Assembly (NCBI GenBank): GCA_004335635.1
Contig: QAXH01004638.1
Coordinates: 25,151 to 38,312 of the forward strand
Direction of reading: 5' to 3'
Source of the DNA: Chloromonas sp. AAM2
Taxonomy: Eukaryota; Chlorophyta; Chlorophyceae; Chlamydomonadales; Chlamydomonadaceae
Length of the DNA stretch: 13,162 nucleotides
Both the position numbers and the translations under genes were made by a program. The notes beneath the pieces were generated by a model. It saw only the letters and a list, made by a program, of their open reading frames with translations, searched no databases and was not told the origin of the DNA. Positions 1-9,800 of this stretch are shown here, in pieces; position 1 is the first letter of the stretch, and each line of letters opens with the position of its first letter.

Positions 1-59
1 GGCAGGGCAGGGCAGGGCAGGGCAGGGCAGGGCAGGGCAGGGCAGGGTAGGGTAGGGTT
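1..59 (+). repeat. GGCAG pentanucleotide array grading into GGTAG
   Basis: About nine perfect GGCAG units occupy 1..45, followed by GGTAG and GGTTA variants. The array runs off the left edge, so its full length is unknown. It is G-rich on the sense strand like the starts of several other introns of this gene. Confidence 0.9.
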
Positions 60-110
60 ACCTACCAAGAACTAGCCATGGGCGAGTCAGGAGTCAAGCC
101 TGCGCTCAAA

Positions 111-133
111 TGCAGGGTGCCAGCTCTGAACGT
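111..133 (+). repeat. Partial duplicate of the exon 1 acceptor region
   Basis: The 15 bases TGCAGGGTGCCAGCT occur at 111..125 and again at 335..349, where they form the acceptor and first codons of exon 1. After a short gap the similarity continues with TGAACG. Splicing at the upstream copy would give six codons and then TGA, so it is a decoy or relic. Confidence 0.75.
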
Positions 134-339
134 TGATTGACAACCATCAAGTTTTATAGTGTAATAGTATACAACTGGTCTTCCTTTTACCCAGTATTAC
201 TACTGTAGTAGTATTAGTGTTATAATTATTGTCTGCAAATCACAATCCAATCTATTATGTTCCAAAACACTACAATCCAACCTACAATTCACCGAACAAT
301 GTACCGCAATAACCCTATGCACTGTTGGCCTGACTGCAG

Positions 340-510
340 GGTGCCAGCTACTCTTTGAACGAGCTGGCCATTCCGAACAAAAACGGCATTTTCATGACCT
401 CCAAGGCCACCAACGCCACCGGTGTGGTTGCCGCCATTGCGGCGCAGCTACCCGCTACCTATGACCTATCCATGGCAGCTGTGAATACCATCAACATGGC
501 GGGAACGAAT
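340..510 (+). CDS. Exon 1 (in window): C-terminal part of first PstS-like domain
   Basis: This exon has 57 codons, phase 0 at both ends. The acceptor is CTGACTGCAG and the donor is AAT/GTGAGT. It encodes GASYSLNELAIPNKNG and then a helix-rich stretch ending INMAGTN. The opening matches domain 2 at GAGQS...VAVKNKAGKF, which identifies this as the equivalent segment of an earlier repeat. It contains the sequon NAT. The exon cannot be the first of the gene because it starts inside a domain. Confidence 0.88.
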
Positions 511-830
511 GTGAGTGGGAGTGGGCCTAGGGTTTGGGGTAGGGTAGCTTAGGGTTTGGGCAGGGCTGGATTGGATAGGCGTGCAAGCTGCTCAGGCATG
601 GGGCGCCGCATGCAAGCACGAGACGTGTTTTGAGCTGGATGGGTGATGTGCATGCAGCGTGTGCAAGCTCAGGCCTTCCGTTTTCCTCAGCAGATGTGTT
701 GTGAGTTGTGTTTCCTCGGATGTGTTGTACGTTATGCCAGCTTGGATCGTCATCATCATCATCATCATCATTACATAGCTTTTCATGGTTCAACCCACGG
801 TACTGCAGCTGGACACAATATCTCTTCAAG

Positions 831-865
<35 letters not shown>

Positions 866-3800
866 GCTGTTGTTGTTGTTTATATGGCCTTCAGTCCGGG
901 TAGGACTGCTCAGCAGGGGCAAGGGGGGGAGGGGGGGAGGGAAAACAAATAGCACAACTGTCAAGTGCACGGGTCCTCAGGATGTGGGATTGACACCATC
1001 TCTTGTTCCATGGAAAATGCGCACACTGAAGACGCACACTTGTGTACGTTGCTAGAATTTGCAAAAAATAAAACTGCAAAGAAAAACTGCACAAAAACCG
1101 TAATGCTAATGATGTCCATAACGTGTGTCCAGGTGTTTCCTATCGTCATGCTGGACGTTATCTACATGGCCAAGGACTGGAGCGCCAAGGGGGAGAAGGG
1201 CGCGCTCATGCAGGTAGGGCATAGGATAGGCTAGGGTAAGGCTAGGGTAAGGCTAGGGTAAGGCTAGGGTAAGGCTACTTGACTGCCACTGTGCATGGAA
1301 GCAGCTGCAATACAGGGGTGTCGCTTTGCATGGGCTGGACAGGGCTCTTCAACTGCCTCTGATCTCCCACCATACACACACTCAATTTGCTCGATGGTTA
1401 CACTTATCATTTGATCAGTTTATCAGCTGCGTTGGTTTTCATGGTGTCTTTGGCACTGCTGAGCAATTCACACCTTTGAGCAGAGGCCGTCTAGCAGCAG
1501 CCATTTCCTAACTGTTGCTAAGGGTGGGTCAGGGCAGTGTGTAGCCTCTTCTCTTGCATGGCTTGCTGGCGTTTGTGCATGTGGGACCCCTGGTGACACT
1601 CCCTCTATACCCGAGCTGACATGACTTGCTCGCACCCTCGTCACCATCATCACGTGGCATGGGCACGGCTCAACCCTATTGCATTGCAGTAACCTATTCA
1701 GTAAGGGGAAAGGGAAAGGGAACACCGGTTGCAGTAAATAAGGAAGCCGGGTGGTTAAGCCCAACCCCAAGCAACCTATTCAGTAAAGACGGCAACATTG
1801 ATGCGCCCTAACGGAACTCTAGCCTCAACTGCTAACGACCTAAACCCTCGCCCAACTTTGTCATGCAGGCGTTTGCCAGCTTCGCCCTGACCAGGGATGG
1901 CCAGGCGCTCATGTCCGGCTCTTCAGGCGTTTGGGGCGTGGGGGCGACAGGCACCATACCAGCAGCAGTCAAGTAAGCAGGTGGAGTGGGAAAGAGTGAG
2001 AGTTAGTGAGAAAGAGTGGGAGTTAGTTAGGGAAGAAGAGTAAGTGGGAGAAGTTCAGTTTCGAAACAATCAAAGCCCTGGCGAGATGGGGGGGGGCACT
2101 GTCAGGCAACAGGTGCCGTACCAGCAGCATTGAAGTGAGTGAGAGTCAGCAGAAGTAAAGTAAGTGAAGGGAGTGAGAGCTAGCTCGAGAGGATGGGAGT
2201 GAGAGTCAGATGGGACGAGTGGCAGTGCGGGAGAATGAAGGACAATGGGGGAGAGAGGGTGACAAGGCTCTGGTATGCATAATGTCCCCCTCTGGATAGG
2301 GGGCCGCGCCGCGGAGAGCTGGGACCTCTGGATGACCCTGGATGGACAAACCAGCACCAAATGCTACAATTTAAGGTGCTATCGCTTGCTTGTGATGCGT
2401 GCTTCCTTGATTAGGTTCACTCGAACCAACCGAACCAACCCAACCCAACCAACCCAACTGACATGCTTTCCTGACTGCAGCTCTACCCTTTCTGGCATGG
2501 TGCTTGGGACCGGCATGTACCAGTTGGAGCCAGCCGGCTCATCGGGTAATGCACTGGCAGCCGTTCCAGGTACGTTTTCAAGATACGGACAAAGAAACCG
2601 TCACCGGACGGCTGGGGCGCAGCAACTGTATCAAGTCTTACCTCAGACCTTACTATTTTCAAGCCAGTCTGTCCCAACTGAACTAGATAACCATACCCGG
2701 AATGATGATCAATCGAAACACTGCGATTTCATATATCATGGAAGTACGTGTTGGAACTGGTCTGTTCAGTTATACCGTCGTAAACCTCAGTAAAAACATT
2801 ATCATCATACCGTGGTTTTGCAGGTTCCTTGAGTGGCGACCGCGTGTACCAACAGAGCCAGGCCATAGCTGCCCTCCAACAACAGATGGCTGAACTAAAC
2901 AACAAACTGGCCAAGGCCGGTACGCGCGTGTTGCGTGGTTCTGGCAGCAGCGCTGTGAGCCTGGTGTTCTGGAAGGTAAGACTTGACCCGCGTGTTACAT
3001 GGTTTTCGCATCTAGTGCAGCTCATGGATCGTTTCCTGCCAAAATGCGGAACATGTTCCTTGCTGAACATGTTACAATTGCCGTTTCTTTGCCGTTTCTT
3101 TGCCTGGCTTCAGTTGATGGATAACTTCCGTGGCATGTCTTCCAGCCCTGTCTGGCTGACCTATCGTGCCGTGGGCAGTGGCACGGGAGAGAAGGAGGCA
3201 GTGGGCATCAAAGCAGAGGGGTAAGTCAGTTGAACTGCCAGCTTTGGTAGTTGGTAGTTGGCCACAAGTCTTGCTCATTGCAAGACAGATTGCCGCTTTT
3301 GCTTCTCCATTGCTCAATGCTTCTCATCCTTACGAACAGACAGTGAGATTACAGCAGGACTGCCAGTATGTACCACAACCGTCCGTACGGATTGTCATGG
3401 CGCACAATGTCAGCTTTGGTTTTGCAGCTTTGGTTCTGTGAATTGGACAGTGTGGTTATTGCATGTCAGTGGACCTACCCCCTGTGGCGTTGTTTTCAGG
3501 TATGTCCCATACACCGACTTTGGCGCCAGTGACGTGCCAATGACCTCAGCCAGCTACAACAACCTGAAAACGGCCGGTATCACGGTGAGAAACGGTTTTT
3601 TGTGTGACGTCTGCTAGGATTCGTTTGCTACCGAATTCACCTGGTTCTGGGGGTTGAACTCCCTGTGTGCCATTTCCTACCTGCCTATCCATCTATTCAT
3701 TATTTGTCCATCCATATATCCGTCTGCTTATCGATCTATGTATCATAACCAGGGGGTAGGCACACTTATTTTATCCAACCCACACCTCACTTTTGGCCAG

Positions 3801-6800
3801 ACAGGGGGACTGGGACCCACCCACCCCTCACAGCCAATTTACGGGTCCATTCTAGAGTTTGAGTATGCCATTGTGTTCAGTTTGATAACAGCTTTCCACT
3901 GCACTATCGAAAACAAAAAACTGTTCAGGTTTGTGTCAGTTTCCAGAGTCACAGTCTCTGGCGGTTACCGGCCGTTTCTGGCCCGCCTGTTGGTTACCGG
4001 TCGTCCCCGAGTTAACTATGCCATTCTGCTCGGTTTTATTAGAGCTGTCTAGTGCACTAGTGTAAACAAAGAACTGTTCAGCTTTGAGACAGCTTTCAGG
4101 GTCAGAGTCCGTTGCCGGTCCTGAGCACCCCTGCCCTTCACCGGCTGTTTCCGGACACTGCATGGGTTTCAGGACCCTGCATGGGTTTCCGGACCCTGCA
4201 TGGGTTTCCGGACCCATCTGAGTATGCCATTGTGTAGTTCTCAACGATCCCGGCACAATGGCATGGTCAGATATTGATTCGGACTCATGGATGGCCTGCA
4301 AAACGATTGTCCCGTAAGGCCTAATATTTCTTTTTTCACCCCTTACCCACCCACAGACCCTCCTGTTCCTGACCAGCTCAGAATGTCCCCAGATTTTGAA
4401 TGTAAGCTTTTTGGAGTATGCCTTGGCCATTGCCGCGAAGAAACTGGACTAAACCCGGTATGGGTCGAAAGATAATCTTGTGCCTACCCCCTGATCATAA
4501 CCTAGCATTTGGATAGATATACAAGCTTATTATTTAGCATTATTATTATTTAGCATTTGGATAGATATACAAGCTTATTGTTAGCCAGCTGACAACTAAC
4601 TGTCCAATACGTATCCTCCATTGTCGTGCTTGCCACGCCATTGTGAGCTGCAACCAATCGAACCAACCAACTCAACTGATTCAGCTGGCCGGTTCTCGTC
4701 ACGTGCAGGTGGTTCATATTCCCATTGCCGTTTCTCCCATGTCCTTCTTCGTCAGCATTCCCAAGGTTTATTTGGGTGGCATTGGGGGATCGCTTAAACT
4801 CAGTGCATGCACGCTGGCGAAGATTTACACGGTGAGGCTTAGGGTTAAGGCTGGCCGAGGCTTATAGGGCTGGCAAAGGCATGTAGGGCAAGCTTTGGGT
4901 TGCGGCCAAGAACTACGGCTAGGATAAGATCAGATGCCGAGGTTTACGGTTGGGATGAGCCTACCTTGAAGTTGCCTGCTGTTGCTCAGGATTGGTCAGG
5001 GCAGCATCCAGCCTTGTCTCTTGCATGGCTTGCCCGCGCTCGCTGCTGTGGGCTCCCCTATGATAACATCCATCTAGCTTAAGTATTCAGATAACTTTTT
5101 ATTCTTTGCTCTTCACCACATCGAAGCATGTCTGACTAAACGCGTCTAATCCAACGCAGGGTGTTGCTAGTGTTGCCTATATTCTCTTCACCAGTTTGAA
5201 CCTCAGCGCATGTCTAATCGAACATTAGGGTTTTTTCTCCTCTAATGCATCCCCTCTAATGCATCCCCTCTAATGCACCACGCAGGGCGTTATCACGAGC
5301 TGGGACTCCCCCGATATCACAAGCGAGAACGACGGCCAGTCGCTGCCCGCCCAGCCCGTGACCTTCCTATGGCGGACGCAGTCCAGCGGGACGACCGCCG
5401 TCATCACGCAGTACCTCACTCAAGCTACGGCCAACCAGGGCTGCCCTGCCGCGTGGACACTGGGGTCAGGTGGGCTAGGGTGGGGCTACGGTTTGGATGA
5501 GAATTCGCTAGGGTTTGGATGGTATATAGCTAGGGTTTGATAGGGTTTGGCTAGGGTTTGAATGAAACTCGCTAGGGTTTGGGTCATATTTAGCTAGGAT
5601 TTGACTAGGGTTTGGCTAGGGTTTGAATGAAACTCGCTATGTTGTGGATGATATTTTGCTTGGGTTTGGCTAAGCATTTGATTAGAATTGGGCTAGAGTC
5701 AGGCTAACATTAAGCCATGTTGTATTGACGAGGCAGACTGAACGATTCGTGAAGGTTTCTGAACTGCAAGGCAACCACACTTACCATACACCACATCTGA
5801 CAACGCGCACGTGAAATTCCAGTTATGTGTTTGTTGCTGTGCACGTGACAGCTGGTAGTGATCATGTGACGCTGCTGTGGCTGCAGGCACTTACATCACT
5901 GGCTTTGCCTCCATCGCCACCGGCCAGGGGGCCGGCAGCACCGGAGACCTGGCGAACCGGGTGAGAAGCTGCATCAGAACTGTTTGGAAGCATAGCAACG
6001 GCTGCTCTGAGTGGCAGGGTGAGAAGAGGATGCAGCAAGGACATAGCAGGGGGTGCAACATCTACTGTAAGTTGGTTGTAGATTGGTTGTAAGTTGGTTG
6101 TGAGTTGGCTGTAAGTTGATGTTGTCTGCATGGTTGTCAGTCCGGGGACTATTGCTCAGCATCATATGATAAGCATATCGTCAATCTGGTTGGTCGTATT
6201 TGTGTTGAGGCATATGATCAGTCCGGTTCCACTTTGTCCCTCATAGCCTGTTCCTCAACGCGTTTCTGCCCGTTTTTGCAGCTGTATAACACCACCTGGA
6301 GCATCGGTTACTTGGAGGCTGGGGCGGGCCAGAGCATTGGTGGAAACGTGACAGAGGTAAGAGAAACGGTTAGGGTTTGGTTAGTTGATTCAGTTAGGCC
6401 GGTAGTTGCTTGCTTATGTCCAGACTCATTGACTGTCTGCGACCACCAATGTGCTCGAGCCCCAGATTATGAGTGGAAGTTCAGAGGCAGTTCTTTAAAT
6501 TCTTGTGGCTGGGTATGCGTTCAACTGGACCCACCTGTCTATTACAGCAGGCTGACGCCACATCAGTGTTATGTTTGCACACACGCCATTCAGTCGGTTA
6601 TGTAAAAAAAGCAAAAAAGCCGGTTACACTGTTTACATGGCCCAGCTCTTTGATTGCCTGCGACGAAGGAGGTTGTGTTTGAGCATCAGCCCTTCAAAAA
6701 ATGATCAGTTTGGACAGAACCACAACTTCAGCGTTATGTTTCTCTAGTTCGCCCTGTGTTGTTTGTTGGTTATGCGTCCATACATCTTCCAACTTCCAAC

Positions 6801-9800
6801 TTCCTTCACGTGCTGTCCGTTTCTGTTTCAGGTTGCTGTGAAGAACAAGGCTGGCAAGTTCGTCACCTCGCTTCAGGCCGACGTGCCTGCGGCTGCCTCA
6901 GCGCTGTTCCAGACCAGTGCCTGGCCATCAACCCCCACAAACGACTTCTCAAGTAAGGAAAGCCAAACACGTTTTATTTGAAATTTTCTCTGAACCAGTA
7001 ACCCATCAATGCTGTTGCCAAATTGGATGCTACAGATGCAATTGTTTGAGATACCTGTAGTGGCAATTGTATGAATACCCGCTGAAGTTGACTTCTCTCA
7101 TTTTTGGTATTTTTGGTATTAATTGTTGATAAGATCTTTTCGTCTTTACCACAGCATTTCTCAAGTCGGCAGTCAACCCGTACGTGCCCCCCCTCGATTC
7201 CCATTCTTGCTCTGAATTCCAGCAACGCCTCCTCCCGCATTGCTTCGCAGGCGTGAGCATCATCGATCAGCCTGGAGCCAATACCTGGCCCATCGCCTCC
7301 CTGCCAATGATGTTTGTGAGGACGGATATCACAGCCACGCAAGACTCAGGTTGGTTCAGGGTTTGACTATGGTCTGACCAGGGGTCTGGCTAGGGTTTGG
7401 CTAGGGTTTGGCTAGGGTTTGGCTAGGGTTTGACTAGGGTCTGGCTAGGGTCTGGCTAGGGTTTGACTAGGGTTTGACTAGGGTCTGGCTAGGGTTTGGC
7501 TAGGGTTTGACTATGGTCTGACCAGGGGTCTGGCTAGGGTTTGGCTAGGTTTGACTAGGGTTTGGCTAGGGTTTGACTAGGGTTTGACTATGGACTGACT
7601 AGGGGTCTGACTAGGGTCTGGCTAGGGTTTGACTAGGGTTTGGTGGTGCAGAGGTCCCGTTGTTGTATGGCAGGTTTGGCCAGGCGTGCTCCCAGTGTTT
7701 GTTTATTAGTTGCAGGTTTTGTTTGTCAAACAATTTTCAGCGCGGCTCATCTGCGATCCGACCCAAACCATGATCAGTACTGCCTTGCTGAACCAGTGCA
7801 GCTGGTCTGTTGGTCTGTTGCCAATCCGTCCTCGTTCCATATGTTCACGCGCCTTTGCAATCTGTACAATCTTGTATGCGTGCTTCTAATCTCCATCGTG
7901 CTCAAACGATGTCACAGGCGATGCACTCTTAAAATCTTGAAATAACCAGGACCACATGCACTCGAACCTACTCTTGATGTGGAACCTGGTTGTTGCTGGA
8001 CTTGTAACCAACAAATGTGAAGACGTTTCTTTCTCATCAAATAACCGTGTCTGCCGCTGCAGGTGCCCTTCTGATCGCCTTCCTGCGCTACTTGCTGACG
8101 GCCAGTACTCAGAACTCCCTGACCTCCCTCGGCCTGTTCGCTCTCCCCCCGGACGTGCTGGCATACACCGTCAACCGGGCGCTGCCCCTCCTACTGCCCG
8201 ACCTCAGGGCGCAAAGGGTGGGTTACAGGTCGCGCAGTCAGTGTATATTTCACATACTTGCACAGAAGGGCTCAGAATGCTGACGATTTGGCACCCTGAC
8301 CAGGCAGGCAGGACAGGCCCGCTAAGCTGCACCAGCAGTGCATGTTGGGGCCTGTAATCTATAAAAATACCTGCTAATAAGTGTATACCATGTATCCATG
8401 TTATCGCGATCTGCTTTTTCAATCTGGTTGCACTTCCGGGACGAAGAATATATTATGCCGGCATGATATAAAGTATTTACGGTACGTGTATTCACATATA
8501 ATACCTATAGTCGATGAGTATGCTGGCTAAGTACTGGATAAGTATACTGTCGATAAGTATACCTGCCGTCGTACCCTTACATTCTCTCTCTTGCTCTCGC
8601 TCAGTATCATATGCGTTGCATGCTAGCGCTCCTGCTCGGTGCATGCTCGGTACATGCTCGGTGCATGCTCGGTACATGCTCGGTACATGCTCGGTGCATG
8701 CTCGGTGCATGCTCGGTGCATGCTCGGTGCATGCTCGGTACATGCTCGGTACATGCTCGGTGCATGCTCGGTACATGCTCGGTACATGCTCGGTACATGC
8801 TCGGTGCATGCTCGGTGCATGCTCGGTGCATGCTCGGTGCATGCTCGGTACATGCTCGGTACATGCTCGGTGCATGCACTTGTTGCAGCCTATTTTTCCG
8901 CTGATGACTTCTTGCTTGCCCCTGTGTGATGCCGTTTTCAGTGGCTGTACGAGACCAGCACAATCGCCTACAGTGGTGCGGGTGAAAACGTCTTCTCAAA
9001 CCCTACTATTGCGTCTACCTACAACGTGTATTCAATTGCGCAACTACAGGTGCGTTGAACTTGCGATGGTGGTTTTGGAATGGTGTAGCATGCATCAGAT
9101 GCTGTCACTTGCTTAGCGGATGCGGGACCCCCCAGTATCCATGTGCCTGACAGCCAATGCTATTACTACTATGCGATATTCATATTGTTATTTTTCATAA
9201 TATTACATGCTGTCGCACTTGTTTGCATACTGCCCCGGGCAAGCCTTTTCCCCTTTGAGTAGCGTCAGACTCAGCTCATGGGTAGCATCAATCAGAATGG
9301 CTGCTACATGTAAAAGCATGCAGGCTCAGTCGACCGGGCACTGCGTTGCCCTGTGGTTTTGCAGACAAGCGTGGCGGCTCTTGACCAGTCGCTTCAGCAG
9401 ATCAGCGCAACCACCACAAAGAACTCCGAAATCAATGCGGCTGCTTCGTCCTCTCAGGCAACAGGCGCCTTGGCGGACCAGCTCAAAAGCATGGATGACA
9501 AAATCGCCATGCTGCAGGTTTGTGTCATTCGGCTTTCCGTCTGGTGTTGCAGCTGGCGAGCTGGTGAGCTGTCACCGTATAATACGCGTTCGTCCGTTTT
9601 CTGCGGTTGAACCATCCAAAGATTTTGTGTCTTGTCTGTCCGTTGCGCGCAGAGTGTGGCGGTTGCTGGCATCGTCTTTGCCGTCATTTCCCTGCTCATC
9701 GCCCTGTTCGCATCGTGCCGCGTGTTCGTCACCGCAACGACCATCTCCCCCACGTACAACAATGCGGGGGGGCTGAGCTTGGGCGGAGTGGGCAGTGTGA

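Larger units (their letters stand above)
1..339 (+). other. 3' part of an upstream intron
   Basis: No coding sequence could be supported here. The stretch ends in the acceptor CTGACTGCAG of exon 1. It opens with a GGCAG tandem repeat, continues AT-rich, and holds a partial copy of the exon 1 acceptor region at 111..133. Confidence 0.7.
511..1132 (+). other. Intron 1
   Basis: This GT...AG intron begins GTGAGTGGG and is G-rich with TAGGGTTTGGGG-type motifs up to about 565. It carries two trinucleotide arrays and a poly-G stretch at about 926..941. The open frames seen here reflect the simple repeats and show no protein-like features. Confidence 0.85.
3585..4356 (+). other. Intron 7, the longest intron, with internal duplications
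   Basis: This 772-base GT...AG intron contains a diverged tandem duplication (about 3861..3980 and 4014..4125), a third partial copy at 4220, and three 19-base units. A CTATCCAT/CCATCCAT-like pyrimidine tract lies at about 3682..3740. No exon is needed between FGASD and exon 8. Confidence 0.85.

Noticed and set aside
1..59. Chromosome end (telomere) at the left edge
   Set aside because: The GGCAG array lies inside a gene, upstream of an exon that continues a domain, so it is intronic. The unit also differs from TTTAGGG.
527..1055. Open frames encoding poly-Asn, poly-Asp, poly-Leu, poly-Cys and poly-His
   Set aside because: They come from the CAT and TTG microsatellites in intron 1 and have no other protein-like content.
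3936..4430. 164-codon open frame on the - strand
   Set aside because: It runs across intron 7 repeats and the start of exons 8 on the opposite strand; the 19-base units create the repeated Met-Gly-Pro-like residues.
8492..9116. Several long overlapping open frames on both strands across the minisatellite
   Set aside because: They are produced by the 11-base repeat, which is open in all frames and gives an 11-residue cycle such as MHRACTEHVPS. The region lies inside an intron defined by two well-supported exons.
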